DNA from: Cristatella mucedo
Taxonomy: Eukaryota; Bryozoa; Phylactolaemata; Cristatellidae
Direction: 5' to 3'
DNA: 64,000 bases
NCBI GenBank assembly: GCA_009760855.2
Contig: WPIO01000055.1
Location: 2,023,501-2,087,500 of the forward strand
The translations under genes were made by a program, and so were the position numbers. Positions 1-11,324 of the stretch are shown here, piece after piece (position 1 is the first letter of the stretch; each line of letters starts with the position of its first letter). The notes below the pieces were generated by a model. The model was not told where the DNA came from. It made no database searches and saw only the letters and a program-made list of their open reading frames with translations.

Positions 1-620
1 CTCCCTTGGCTGGTCGGCCATTGTTGACTGTGATCTGCGGGAGAAAGCTCGGAGTGCTACGGTAGGCTGGGTCGCGGAGTAGGAATAGGGCAGGAACCTG
101 CCGGAGAGACGACGGCGTGCCTGGGCTGCTGCAGCCGCTGCCCGTGTCTTTCGGATGGAGGCGCCCCTCGGGGTGACAGCGACCAGTGACATGCTGACAG
201 TGACAGCGACCTCGCCGGGCCTGGTACAGGTTGGGTGCTGGCCTCGGGCTGCTCACCGGGTCCGACACTCACTCGCGATTTCGTGCATCGTGCAGCCTTG
301 GCTCTGCCTCGACTGTATTTTGCCTCAGCTGTGCCTTCTTCGTCTTTTTTCTGCATGCGCCCTGCTGCTGTCTGCTCAGTGCCTGCATCTTTTGATTGGT
401 CGGCGTTCTTTTCGTGCATCGGTATTATTAATACTTCTATATTAATTATCGGTATTATTAATTAATTAATTGTAGTATTTGTTATTCTATTATTAATTAT
501 CGGTATTATTAATACTCAAGGATTCATCCCCGTGCCGTCCCTGTGCTAGCGCAGCTTCTGTGCCTGCATTGGCTCGCAAGCACCGTGCATGCTAACTGCA
601 TGCCTTTGCTGAATTCGTAG
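1..620. other. Intron sequence upstream of the first WRN exon seen
   Basis: No exon with the RecQ zinc-binding Cys pattern could be recognised here. Short AT-rich direct repeats (GGTATTATTAAT type) lie at about 421-515. Confidence 0.5.
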
Positions 621-717
621 ACTGCTGTCTGCCGCGAACGGCACTCCTCTAGAGAGCAGCAGCAGCAGCAGCGTGGACCTGGGTCCCGAAGCAAAGCTTT
701 TGCTCACCGCAGTCAAG
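621..717 (+). CDS. WRN: WRN copy 1, exon 1 of window: start of RQC domain
   Basis: Incoming phase 2, outgoing phase 0. The donor is AAG|gtaagc. The frame is closed by a TGA at 610, so the exon must begin after that; the AG at 619-620 is preferred because copy 2 opens with the same LLS-type residues after its own acceptor. A Ser run (AGC codons) precedes VDLGPEAKLLLTAVK, which matches the first RQC helix of WRN. Confidence 0.75.
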
Positions 718-1878
718 GTAAGCTTTTAGATGCAAAGGGCAGGCAGCACATCGCATACTTGCTGCCGAGAATCGGCTATTGTGCAAGAGCTCACGCCCTG
801 CGCAAGCCTGCGAGTGAAGTGCTCGAGCGCGTCTGAGCAAGCGCTGGCTGGTTTTAGCCTGGCCTTGCTTTTTTTGTTAATATTCTATACAGTGGGATCT
901 CAGGTTACAGACAGTTTGGGTCACGAACAATGCGGATTGGCAAAAGAATTACCAGGGTTACGAATCTGGTTCGGGGCTCAGAATCGAGCCCAGTCCTTTG
1001 TGGGGATATTTATCGTGCTTTAGAAAGAGATTCGGTTCTCTCGTGGGGCTATACAATCGTATCATTATGGTTATTATTACTACTACTAGTATTGTTAATG
1101 GGCTTGTAGGAGCTTTAAAAGTGTGTTCGGCATAATAAAGCCTTTGAATGTCTGCTCTCCCGTGTTTCTAAAAACAGCGCCGACAAAAGAAAGACAAAAG
1201 AATGCATTCTCATTGAATGAGCTCTAAAATAAATCTTGCAGGTGCTAGCAAGGTACCAATAAAGCACAAGGGTCGTAGGAGGGTAGGTTAAAACCTCTGC
1301 AATGAGGAAAGAAACCCAAATGCTCTTCTGCCGTAAGGGGGGAATCATTTTAAATATTGGTTAGTGCTTTTCTTTAATCTTGTTTAATGCCGGAATAATT
1401 TATTGCCTTGCTCCTGGAAGAATTAAATTTTTGTATAGTACCCTATGGGAATCACGATCTGGGTTAGGACTAGCCTGGGTTACGAACCTAGTCCCAAAAA
1501 AAAAAACAGATTAGTTCACAGTGAGGGATCCTATTGTATTATTATTTTGTCAGTATCGTTTTTATCAGCACAACTCGGTTTTTGTTTACAGTCGGCTGAC
1601 TCGTGACCTGCGATAGGTTTTCGACCAGCTGGTCAAATATGTTGCAATGATTGAGCTTAACACCTAGTATTACACCGTCCCGATGCCCATTTGCTCTGTC
1701 TGAAACAGTGCTCGACTTTCTTACAGGGTCAGCTCATTTTTTTCAAAGGTAGCTTGTAGCTGTTGTAGGAACTGTTGCCGGTGGCTCACTCCCCCAAGCG
1801 GCCGTCGAGGCGGCTTGGCTGATCGGTCGATGGTAGGACATGTCGGCGTTGGTATCATTCGATTGTGTACCTTGCCCC

Positions 1879-1952
<74 letters not shown>

Positions 1953-4871
1953 GTCTCTCGTGTTTGCAGTTGCAGTGCAATTGTTTATGCTTTCGAATGC
2001 AATTGCCCAATGCGGTCTTGGTAATTGCAATGTGCCTGCTGTCATTGGGATATTCCTGGTGGCTTGTTGGTTCCTGCAGTGCAGTGTCTGCGTCGGCTCT
2101 TTGATTGGCATTTGCTCTTATGCTTGGCCGGTCTGTTGTGCTTGGGTTGTTAAGTCTGTGCTCGTGCTTTGTGGTGCACGGTGGCTTTTGCCGTTGCCTT
2201 AGTAGAGAGCTGTTTTTTTCAGACGCTCGGGCAGCGCTTCGGAATCACAGCACCGGTTCTGTTTCTGCGCGGCTCACGGAGTGCAAACTTTACAGCAAAA
2301 GTTCGCAATGCAGAAAAGAAACCCGGCTTTGGCTCAGGTCGCCATCGCTCCGAATCTTTCTGGAAGGCACTTGGTAAGGGACCTTTGGGGTGCTCGGTAA
2401 GGGACCTTTGGGCATGCCATCGCGCACAATGTCTGTGTTGTGCCCCCCCCCTGCCATGCCTTCGTTTGCTTTCGTCATCGGAGTCCTTGCTCAGCTCATG
2501 AAGCCATTTGAACACAGTCACGCAGAATAATATAGGAAAAATACTGTCGAGTCTTTCGTGTAGCAACCAAAGGGAACCGAATCTCTATCCTTTTACATGC
2601 TTTATATGCATGCTTTAGACCGGCATGCAAAAGCATTTAACTAAGATGTAAGATTAGTTAGCCAAAGCGATCGAGGCAACCCTAGTCACACTTGCACCAC
2701 GTACTTCCTTGTCTGCGTGCTAGCCCTGTTGGCCTGTGCAGCTGTGCCGAGTCCCTGCTCAAAACGGTCTGCTGTAGCTACGTCAATTCGTGCGTTCGGC
2801 ATAAAACGCGCCTAGCCGGCCCCTGCGTCTCCCAGCCTGCATGTTCTTAGCCTCTCTCACCTGTCGTTGACCCCAGTGGTTGGACACTTTCGAGGCGCTG
2901 TCACAAACTGAGGTACTCGATTGATTGTACTTGGTTTTTTGTTGTTTTTCTCTCAACTTTCCAGCTTACTCTGCTCTACAACTCGACTTAACGCAAGTCT
3001 GTTTGCCTCGGTCCGGCAGCATCTGCCCGTAGCCCCGAAAGCCGATACAGGGCGTTGGTGCAGGGATTTGCGAATTCGCGCGGTCCGGACCGACTGGCGC
3101 GTCTCTTTTTTTCATTGCCTATCGGTTCTGAGCCACGCCACTTTGGCCGACAGTCAGAAAGAACTGTCGGCTATGAAGTCGAGGCCCGCTTGGCTGCCCT
3201 GCCCCGTCCCCTTCGAGGGATCTGGCACGTGTGCACTAACGAGCGGCGTCCTCCTGCGAAGCCTTCTTCCGTTTGACGCCACTCGGTCAGACTGCACCAC
3301 GTGCTCCTAGGGCTCCGCCGTTCGACTCGAGACTGCCGGTTCGCCGCCTCGATCGCTGTCGTTTGCCAAAAGCGCAGCAGCTGCAGAGGCTGGGGTGACG
3401 TCTGAGCCTGTGCCCCCCCCCCCCCACCCTTGCCTCGGTTCGAATCGCCCACCTCCACCTGACGTCGCCAGCGCCCAGCTGATCTCCATCGCGAATTGCC
3501 GCGCGCCTCAGCTCACGGTGACGGAGCGGCGGCAGCAGTGTCCAATCGAACGGTTTTGCAGCACGGCAGCTCGTGTCCGACAAGTACCTGAAGGAGCAGT
3601 TCGTGACGTTCGGCTCCGTGATCGAGCTCACGGGTGCCGGCGAGAAGTACTGCTCCGAAGCGAGCAGCAGCAGCGGCGCCGCCGCTGCGCCACCGCTGCT
3701 GCTCGCGCCAAACGCCGAGCTGCTCGCCGAGCTGCGGCTCGTCGACGGCATCGCCAAGCTGAAGCCCGCCGCCTGTGGCGGCGCTGCAGCGGGGGCACAG
3801 AGGCATCTACTCGGCGAAGACGGCGTGCCGCTGCCGTCTGGCGGCGGCAGCGGCACGCTCTCCCAGCGGTACGTGGCCGGCCGAGCGAGCGTTGGGCGAT
3901 CGATAGATACCAGACTCTCTTTTTGTTTCAGCCTCTCCTTCGCCAGTCCTCACCGAGAGGAGACCTCCTCCCCCCCCCCCTTCGCCCATCAACCGTAACT
4001 CGTGTCGCGCCTGTGCGCCGAAGTTGGCGGTTCGTTGTCGTCTTTTTCGCCAGCGGCACGACCGTGGCCTTGGCTGGCTGAGGTCTGGAAGGACTTGTGT
4101 GGGGTGAAATCTGTCGTAAAAGTCCGTGGCCGTCGCCGCTGGCTGCCTCGCACTGCTGGCAGCCGGGGCTGCTGCCTGGCCACCTGACCGCTGACGCCTG
4201 CTCGCAGCTTTTCGAGGCGTCCGTCCGTCTGCTCATTGGTCGCCGCCGTCACTCGGGTTTCGCTTGCAGGATATTGCCGTGCGTCCAGCGGACGACGTAC
4301 GTGGCTGCTGCTAGCGACATCCTGTCGGGTAGAGATGTGGTCGAGGAGGCCCGGGAGCGAAAGCTCGAGGTAGGCGCGGCTATGCGCCTTCGGCATGCAA
4401 GCAGCCGTTGGCTGCAGCTGCTGCGTGTGTGCACGGCCCACTTATAGTCGAAACAGCCGCACGAACTTGTCTCGAGTGCAAGCTAGCATCGAACCAGTCA
4501 TGGCTGTGCCTGTGTGACAGTTTGGAGTCGAGACCAGCCGCGTTGTGCACCGGCATTAGCTGGTACATCCGGTTTCTTATTTGGCACCGAGAGATATCTT
4601 GGGAGTTGGGAGGTCGGAAAGTTTCTTGTTTAGTGGCAAATGGAAGCAACAGGTATTCACGGACACGTACACAGTATCTGCTGCCTCCCACCCAAAAGGA
4701 AATGCTACTCGCTGCCGAGATAGTGTAATGCTGGTGCTGGAATACGGTGCAAGGAGGAAGCGGAACTCTTGCAGTCCTGCAAACTGGTCTCCCAGTTCAA
4801 TGCGTCTCTATCAAGGCGTCTACCATGTTGTCTTTTCAGTGCATTGGGTCACGAGCCTCGGCCACTGACTG

Positions 4872-4930
<59 letters not shown>

Positions 4931-7900
4931 GTCTGTCTGTCTGTCGCTGGAGCCACATCCGCGAAGCATGTCTGGGAATTGGACGGCTCGTGGTGGTGAG
5001 GCATTTGCCTTCAGCTTGCCCGTGCAGTGCTCACCTTGCCAAGGTTCCCACAGTTCCCACAGTTCCCCTCTCTTTCCCTTCTTCTTGCCGTCGTTTGGCT
5101 GTTTTTTATCTTTACTGGTCCGTCGGGTGTTGACCTGCTTCCGTTGGCACATTGTTTTGCACAAGCAATCAGGCGGTAGGGCGTGCGTACGAGCTGGCTT
5201 GCTTCGCTTCGCGGCGGCCGTGAGCTATTTCTGCCCGCTGTGCGCACCAGTGCACTCTGCTTGTGCCAGTTGTTTCCCTCGGCCGAGTAACTAGTGTGCG
5301 CGCATGTAACGCTCCGTGGCAGGCGGCCCTGTATCAGAAGCTTTTCGAATACCGAGACAGAATCGCCAGCGAGACAGAATACCAGTACTCGACCCATATG
5401 ATTGCTACCAACAAGAACCTGCTGGACCTGGTGCGCATCAGGTAACAGGAATTCCGGAGCCGGAAATTTGCTGCTGCCTGTTGGCCCGCCCTCTGACGTC
5501 GGGGGGGGGGATGAAAACACTGAGCTCAGTATCTGCAGCAAATTGTCGTTGACAGCTTCTCGTTCTTTTTCCATTCGCAGCCGCTCATCGTGTTGTGCAT
5601 CGCTATGTCTCTACCGAGCACCTCGGTCAAGTGGGCCACTGTCACGTGCCAGCCCGGCGCCAGTGGGTGGCATGTTGTTCTGTGTTAGCGCGAGTGCGCC
5701 CTGCGCGCGCTTTCCTTTTTAGGCCAACCACGCTGGACAGTCTGCTCAAGGTGGACGACTTGCCCAAAGCCAAGGCCGAGAAGCTGGGCGTCAACCTGCT
5801 GCAGATCATCAAGGCCTTCTGCCTGCAGAATAAGCTGAAATCCGACGTGTTCGTCCAGGACTCGGCGACGAGCACCTTGAAGGTGAACAGCACTTAACCT
5901 TTAACCTTAGCTTGTCGTTGTAGTTGCTCTCCTCCGGACGCTCTATCCGAAATATGCAGAAATATAGAGCAGACGCCAAGCTCAAGTTGTGCTGTGCCAC
6001 AACCGGTCTCGCTAACGCCCCCCAGTCCATCTGGCAAGCGAACTCTTGTCAGATGAGGGAGGCGGGTAGCCTCTAGATGAGGAGCAGGGCTTGCATAATA
6101 TCCACTCTCTGCACTCTTCTCAGCTTCATGCATGGCTCTAGGTGCATCTATGTGCTCTCTGCATCTATTTACTCTGCGCACCGAGGTGCACTCAGCATGC
6201 CACTGCTTCCGGTATTTGATACGGCAGCCTTGTAACCTAGCAACCTTAACCTAGATAACCTAGCACCCAGAGATGCCGGGCTCTCCACTCATTCGTCTAT
6301 TTATGTCGATAGATGCTCCAGTGTGTGTCCTTAATTTCCTCGATGATGAGCAGTTTCTGTTTTTTTGCACAACAGCTCTATTTTCCTAGTTTTTCTATTG
6401 CCGAAGTCACAAATACTCGAGTTGATTCAGATTCCATTTAGCTATACAAACAGTTCTGTATTTGCATCTTTGGTAGACCTTTATGATAACAATGATATTA
6501 ATAATAATGATAAATTTGTATATCGCCCTCAGAGAATTCAATCTCTTTCTAGGCACTTTAGATTTGCTGCAAAGGAAGCACGATCGAATGGTTGTTGGTG
6601 GCATGCTCAATGACAACAAGCATAGCATGGTTAGAGGTGACATGCATGGGGCCAGCATGCAAGCATGGTTAGTTACAGCACGCACTTGTGTCAGCACGCA
6701 TTAGTCAGTGTGCGTTTATAAGCTTGAGTAAGTGTTTGAATAGGTTGGCCAGAGCAAGAGAATGGTGGAGATGGAGAACAGCCGTGGAGGGAGCCGTAAG
6801 CAAAGGTCAAGTCTCGTCGAGTCTTTTAGAGAGGGGCCATAAGCGGACCGTTTAGGTACTCGGTGACTGATCAGCCCAGCTAGACGAGACTTGACCTCGT
6901 GCGGTGCAAATCGAGTTCTTTCTGACTGGTTTCTAGCCATGTTTGAACCGTGTCATGTGAATCGAGAGTTCTCAGTCGTAAAGTACGATCTGGTAATCGG
7001 TGGTATCAAATGTTCGTCGACAAGTCCGAAGGGTGGGCCGAGGTAATCCTGCCATCTTTATAACTACCTGTGTGTTCGTTGTGCTGTATGGGTGGTTCAG
7101 TTGGACGGTGGACCTCAATCTTGACAGAAAATTCCCTGATGAGTTATAGTATATCCCACACAAGTTATATAGCAACAAAGTCTGTATCAAAGAGGATTGA
7201 CGATAAGGAGAAACCGTACCGAGCAGGGAACCTACTTGCCAAAATATCGGGGCCTAGTTCTTTTTAGCTTGTATGAAGTGATAGCCTATTGGATGGCTTT
7301 GAAATGACACACCTTTCGACAATGGAGGCATTGAAACCCGAGCTTTGATCTGCTGCTTGTTTGTTGCCAAGATCAGGTGAGGGGAGTGATTGGAATTGAA
7401 TGTGGAGGCTTTGAATGGCTCCCTTGGTGTCATAAATTATCGTAGCTACTCCATCTGAGGAAGGCGAGACAAATTTTGCTCGCAGTGCATTTTGTAGGAC
7501 CTGACGTCGGACCAACGGGCCTGTCTGCATACCCTGCCCGACACCGTGCAGACGACCTATGTCATGCTGCAGTGCGAAGGCCAGAGCCTGGTAAGCACAA
7601 GCCAGATGCCGGCTGGCCAAATGCCAAGCTCAATCGCGTGCTTTGCTGCCCATCGGCGACCAAAACTTGTATAGGCCTGAATTCGAGAGGCGCTGCTGAT
7701 CGCTTGCCTGCATGTCTCTTTCAAGGAGTCGGTGGCTGCATGCCGAGGCTTTAGAGTGTCGACCATTGTCGGCCACATGGCTGATGCCATTAGGATTGGC
7801 CTGCCGGCCGATCTAGTGAAGTTGGGCGTCACGGACAGCATGCGGCGCTGCATCACGGAGGGCATCCGTTCGCCTCCCGTCAACTCAGGTAGGACGTCAC

Positions 7901-9501
7901 TCGAGGAGATTGTGGACGAGGCACCGATCAGCACCGCTCTTGTCCACCGTTCTTGTGCCGGCTCATTTTTCTTCACATGAGACAGTAGTGCCACAGCCTC
8001 CTATGCTATGCCAATCCTCTCTCGTCGTCGCCTCGCCATCTTCCTCCTGTTCTTTGTGCTCCACCTCGTCCACCTCGATATGCTTGGGTGACCTGTGGGC
8101 CTAAAACTAATCTATATGACCCTGGATACTTTTTTTCTAACCAGGTCGCTTGGCAAAGGTGTAAGCTAAGGGCTATCGTAGCCCTTAGCTTATATATTTA
8201 TAGTTATATAACCTAGGAGCTCTTTCATTCTGTGCAAGCTCAACTTATCCGTGGATGGTTGGGCTGCTGTCATTGCTGCATGCAGCCTGCGTGCTTTTGT
8301 CCTTGTCTTGCTGTTCATGTTTGCTAATGGTACAGATAGTATAATTTAATAGCAAAAATATAGAACTGAATTGCTCACTGCAAAGTTCGATTGCGGTGGT
8401 TTACCGTTGTTGCCTTCAATCATTCTCGTAACAGACGTATCCAGACTGTCGGCAATTAAAGCTGCATTGCCTGACTACACCTACGAGCAGATTAAGGTGG
8501 TCGTCGCCATATTGGAGCACGAATATGGGTTGGTGCCGTCTTCAGGAACTGGCCGCCTAGTGGCTCCTGAAACAAGCGAGAATCAGTCTGGATTGGCAGT
8601 GACTGTACCATCTGTGGCATCTCAGCCGGTGTCAGTTTCCAGCCAAAGCAGTAGCAGCATGGCCACAACCGTGGCTCGGACCAGCGGTGCCGTGCTGTCA
8701 CAGCAGCAGCACACAACCCACACTTTGCCTTCTCCCACTGCTTCTAACGATGTTGGTTTTCTTGCTGGTGGGGCCACCAATGCGATCTTGTCGCAGCCTG
8801 CCAAAGGAACGGTTTCTCGTGTACCTGCCCAGCTGACAGCCAACGCTGGTGGCTCTTTGGCATCCGGGCTGCAGCCGTCCGGCCGTGTCACCACCAGGAG
8901 AGCAGTAGAGAGCAGGATGCTAGCAACGCCTCACACTCCGACTGTGGCCTCGAAATCTGCTGGTACATCTGGCTTGGCAATGTCGGCAGCAGCTGGTCGG
9001 GCACAACCTGGCACCTCCGTGCTAGCCGATGCCACAATAGCCACTCAGTGGACCATTGACGGCTCGGTCACTGGCCCACGTACTGTGTCCGGTAGTTGGA
9101 CGACGCCGGCAAATCAGCACGATCCAAGCTCTGGCCTGCTTACTGGCAGCCGGCAGCTCGACCGGCCAGGCCAGACAGCTGCAGCCTCAGCGTGCTCTGC
9201 TCGTGTGGGTAGCAGCAGTCAGCAGAATGACATTGGGCCTGCACAGTGTAGAAGCGGAAGCATGGCAGATCTGAGGGAGAGCACTCAGCTAGGGCAGCTG
9301 TCGCACAGGCTCGGTCGCCCTCTCAAAGAAGAGCCGGTGCTTGCCGCACAGCCGCCCAGGCCAAGCCAAAGTACTGAGCTGCCCAAACCTGATTCGAATG
9401 CAGCAAAGCGACTGCTGCCTACGTGGTTTAACAGTGGCAACCCAAGGTCGGAGCCGCAGCAGTCTCAAGTTAAAAAGAAAAAGGGTGTCTTTTTGCCTTA
9501 A
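621..9501 (+). CDS. WRN: WRN (Werner syndrome RecQ helicase) ortholog, C-terminal half, nine exons, 5' part outside window
   Basis: Joined exons 621-717, 2223-2373, 3562-3868, 4270-4369, 5323-5441, 5723-5882, 7498-7590, 7726-7888 and 8435-9501 give one open frame of about 751 residues from a split codon. All junctions are GT/AG and phases agree. Seen: RQC winged helix (about residues 13-115, with VDLGPEAKLLLTAVK, RFGITAPVLFLRG and ESFWKALARQL); HRDC domain (about 220-300, with ATNKNLLDLVRIRPTTLDSL); WRN C-terminal helix-turn-helix (about 312-430, with STIVGHMADAIRIGLPADL and PPVNSDVSRLSAIK); a Ser/Thr/Gln-rich tail; and a final AKRLLPTWFNSG plus KKKKG motif. Known of the family: WRN is a nuclear 3'-5' helicase, usually with an exonuclease, acting on forks, G-quadruplexes and telomeres; RQC binds duplex ends and HRDC tunes substrate choice. 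The exonuclease and helicase domains must be upstream. The domain order and the terminal motif separate it from BLM and RECQ1. A diverged copy of all nine exons follows at 26033-50636. Confidence 0.88.
718..2222. other. Intron between WRN exons 1 and 2
   Basis: No coding signal fits the WRN frame. It contains the CT microsatellite at 1877-1950; the rest shows nothing recognisable. Confidence 0.7.
1877..1950 (+). repeat. (CT)n microsatellite
   Basis: An almost uninterrupted CT dinucleotide tract in a WRN intron. Ser-Leu open frames over it are an artefact of the repeat. Confidence 0.95.
2223..2373 (+). CDS. WRN: WRN copy 1, exon 2: RQC winged-helix core
   Basis: Acceptor tgtttttttcag|ACG, donor CTTG|gtaagg, phase 0 in and 1 out, 151 nt. 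It encodes GQRFGITAPVLFLRG, then a basic loop and GRHRSESFWKALG. The FLRGS motif holds the Arg and Ser that contact the DNA backbone in human WRN (R987 and S989 by my recollection of the numbering). The Arg equivalent to R993 is Asn here. The donor sequence is repeated 23 nt downstream. Confidence 0.85.
2374..3561. other. Intron between WRN exons 2 and 3
   Basis: It begins with a duplicated splice-donor segment (2373-2389 and 2396-2412). No transposon or other gene was recognised; the 3' half is GC-rich. Confidence 0.7.
3562..3868 (+). CDS. WRN: WRN copy 1, exon 3: end of RQC with beta-wing, then linker
   Basis: Acceptor cggttttgcag|CA completes the split codon GCA. It reads RQLVSDKYLKEQFVTFGSVI and ELTGAGEKY, matching the WRN RQLITEGF...ALTKKG segment including the beta-wing. 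The wing is two residues shorter than in human WRN and keeps a Phe. The remainder is a GC-rich Ser/Ala/Gly linker. Donor CAGCG|gtacgt, outgoing phase 2. Confidence 0.85.
4270..4369 (+). CDS. WRN: WRN copy 1, exon 4: RQC-HRDC linker
   Basis: Acceptor cgcttgcag|G, donor CTCGAG|gtaggc. Phase 2 in and 0 out fits exons 3 and 5. It encodes about 33 residues ending EEARERKLE, probably the helix leading into HRDC. The assignment rests on phase and splice sites, since linkers are poorly conserved. Confidence 0.7.
4868..4945 (+). repeat. (TGTC)n microsatellite
   Basis: Tandem TGTC tetranucleotides, about nineteen units with one TG slip, in the intron between WRN exons 4 and 5. Confidence 0.95.
5323..5441 (+). 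CDS. WRN: WRN copy 1, exon 5: first half of HRDC domain
   Basis: Acceptor ctccgtggcag|GCG, donor ATCAG|gtaaca. It reads AALYQKLFEYRDRIA and, near the end, ATNKNLLDLVRI, the first helices of the WRN HRDC domain (human ATNKILVDMAKM). The split Arg codon at the 3' end precedes the PTT motif, at the same intron position as in copy 2. Confidence 0.88.
5723..5882 (+). CDS. WRN: WRN copy 1, exon 6: second half of HRDC domain
   Basis: Acceptor tttcctttttag|G, donor TTGAAG|gtgaac, 160 nt. It reads PTTLDSLLKVDDLPKAKAEK, then LLQIIKAFCLQNKLKSDVF, clear counterparts of human PTTVENVKRIDGVSEGKA and VIKHFCQTNSVQTDLF. Copy 2 has an exon of exactly the same length. Confidence 0.9.
5883..7497. other. Intron between WRN exons 6 and 7
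   Basis: It carries one LINE family 2 fragment (6479-6715). The remainder shows no recognised feature. Confidence 0.65.
6479..6715 (-). mobile_element. LINE family 2, 3'-UTR fragment
   Basis: Antisense copy of the family 2 3' end: an ATAATAATGATA tail, then CGCCCTCAGAGAA, TTTCTAGGCACTTT and the CATGCATG-rich 3' UTR. It lies in the same WRN intron as described above. Confidence 0.8.
7498..7590 (+). CDS. WRN: WRN copy 1, exon 7: start of C-terminal HTH domain
   Basis: Acceptor cattttgtag|GAC, donor AGCCTG|gtaagc, 31 whole codons. LPDTVQTTYVMLQCEGQSL corresponds to human AITYSLFQEKKMPLKSIA, the first helix of the helix-turn-helix unit at the WRN C-terminus. Copy 2 has [14 protein letters not shown] in the same exon position. 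Confidence 0.8.
7726..7888 (+). CDS. WRN: WRN copy 1, exon 8: HTH domain
   Basis: Acceptor gtctctttcaag|GAG, donor AACTCAG|gtagga, phase 0 in and 1 out. It encodes STIVGHMADAIRIGLPADL, then a helix and IRSPPVNS. Human WRN has [20 protein letters not shown] and IRNPPVNS, a nearly unique signature that fixes the gene as WRN rather than another RecQ. Confidence 0.9.
8162..8192. repeat. Perfect 14-bp inverted repeat, 3-nt loop
   Basis: The arms 8162-8175 and 8179-8192 are exact reverse complements (TAAGCTAAGGGCTA) around TCG. It lies in the intron before the terminal WRN exon, about 240 nt upstream of the acceptor. Confidence 0.95.
8435..9501 (+). CDS. WRN: WRN copy 1, terminal exon: end of HTH, Ser/Thr-rich tail, basic C-terminal motif
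   Basis: Acceptor ttctcgtaacag|AC, ending at a TAA at 9499-9501. It opens with DVSRLSAIKAALPDYTYEQI (human DMSKISLIRMLVPEN) and EHEYG. About 280 residues of low-complexity Ser/Thr/Gln/Ala sequence follow, then AKRLLPTWFNSG and KKKKGVFLP. Human WRN ends with the matching KRRLPVWFAKG and a basic GGLFS end that serves as its nuclear localisation region. The long tail in one exon is probably disordered. Confidence 0.88.
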
Positions 9502-9894
9502 TTCGTTGCTTAACGGGTTTTTTTTTAGCTTCTTATTGTAGTAGAGGATGTGCTTGCTGTCTGCAGCTGCCTACTTGCCACTAAAAAATAGTGTGAACTT
9601 GCTCATTTGCAGCTCTAGTCTGCTGTCGATGTCCTTGTTTGCACATATTTGATAGCTTCGAGCCATTGAAGAAAAAAAGACCAAATCGACGAGGATCGAT
9701 CGGTGCTTGTTGTTGTGTACATCTCTCCTAGCTCCTTCTCTTGCATGCATCTTTGGGCTGATGCCACAGATGAGTTGCCTTAGAAAACGCAGGGAGATCT
9801 TCCGGGGATCATGGCGTCTGTATTTCATGTGAACCGCTCGGAAGCTCGACTCCATGCGAATTTGCTTCAGTCACGGCGTGATTTCACGCATTCA

Positions 9895-9936
<42 letters not shown>

Positions 9937-10554
9937 GATTCACCTGCTATGATGGCTGTGATGACTGTGCTTTCTGCAGGAACTTGACTTTCGTTGGCCT
10001 ACTTGTCTGTCTCACCAAAAGTGGCAGAGCCGTGGCCATGTCTTGGTTCAAGTAGGCTATAATGAAAACCAAGATTCTTAATTCCTTATCCGATTGCCAT
10101 AAAAAAAAAAAACATTTAAGATGTGGCAGCAGCGTTTTTAAGTACCTGGCCATTGACTTGTAGCTCTTCTGGAGGTGTTTTGACTCTCATAACTGGGGGC
10201 TACAACAGGAATGTGCTAAGCCAATAGATGCATAGTTTTGCATTCTTATAACCGTATTTGAATCGCCTTGCTATTTCGCCGACTCATGCTTACGCTTTAT
10301 TGAGCAAACGATTTACCTCTTTTCAGAACATCTGATTGTTGCACGGTAATATTAGTCCCTGAAAGTAACACAAAAGTTGGGCGTGTGGGTAAGGAGACAG
10401 AAGAACCTTTTAACTCCCATTCGCGAGCTCACATACTTCGTGAATGTGAGTGAGCATAGATCTCTGGGCGATCTCTGTTAAGTAGCATGTCGAAGCAAGC
10501 AGTTCATATGTCAACTGTACAGTTTGCCAAATAGCACTGAAAGCATTACCCTAA
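9502..10554. other. WRN 3' UTR and downstream flank
   Basis: This follows the WRN stop codon. It contains a CTG run at 9896-9934. No convincing polyadenylation signal lies close to the stop; the nearest AATAAA I see is at 11041. No other gene was recognised. Confidence 0.5.
9896..9934 (+). repeat. (CTG)n trinucleotide repeat
   Basis: Thirteen CTG units about 400 nt after the WRN stop, flanked on both sides by a copy of ATTCACCTGCT, so possibly inside the 3' UTR. Confidence 0.95.
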
Positions 10555-10750
10555 TTGTGCGTATGCGTGCTGCCACTAACCGTATTTGCATGCTGACCCT
10601 GTGCCTGTAACCTCTAACAGGCTTCTAGGCTTGTCATAGAGCATGCTACCACTCCATCATGCTACCTTTGCAGCAAATGTAAAGTGCCTAGAAAGAGATG
10701 AGTTCTCGGAGGGCCGCTATAACAAATGAATTGCTATTATTATTATTACC
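10555..10750 (+). mobile_element. LINE family 2, 3' end
   Basis: Sense 3' UTR (CTGCCACTAACC, CATGCTGACCCTGTG, GCAGCAAATGTAAAGTGCC) followed by the AGAAAGAGAT stem and an ATTATTATTATTA tail. Confidence 0.85.
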
Positions 10751-11324
10751 ACCTGCCCATGGGCGTCTGGAAGGGAGGGGGACAGTAGGCCTACTTGGAC
10801 CGACGTGTAAGGTCATATTAGACGCCGATTAAATCTTGTTATGAAATGATTGGCTGAAACTTGCAGGGCCTAGGTCATTGGCTTTATCCTGGTCCCAATC
10901 CCAAGCTGCTCTTTCTCTGTCTTGTGGTGCTATGCATATCATTATTGTTACAGTAAAAATTCACTGGATACCGCAAGCATTGCCCCGACCTATTTCCTTA
11001 ATTCCTACCTGAACTGCTTCGCCAGCTCTGGCCTCAGGATAATAAACTAATATCTTATAATTTATGTATAATTGTAATACTAACTTCTTTCACTTGAAGA
11101 CTTGGATACAGAGGCTTTTGCCCTGGACTATGAAAGGGAACTGTTGTCTTCAGTACTAGCACAGCATTAAAATTTCTCTGGCTTTTGGCACTGGCTCTTA
11201 CTTTTTCGAGGTCCTGAGCTGCTTCTTGTTTGCTACCTACTCGACTGTCCTGACCCTGCTTCGCCATCGTCTTAGTTTCTTGGGATGAAGCCCTTTGGCT
11301 ACAGTCAAATCGATTCATGAGCAG

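Noticed and set aside
1815-2202. Long Ser-Leu open frames over the CT tract (likewise at 21146-21847 and 63415-63906)
   Set aside because: They are produced by dinucleotide repeats and have no non-repeat coding flank with recognisable homology.
9502-11050. AATAAA at 11041 as the WRN polyadenylation signal
   Set aside because: It is about 1.5 kb after the stop and lies beyond a LINE fragment; too uncertain to annotate.
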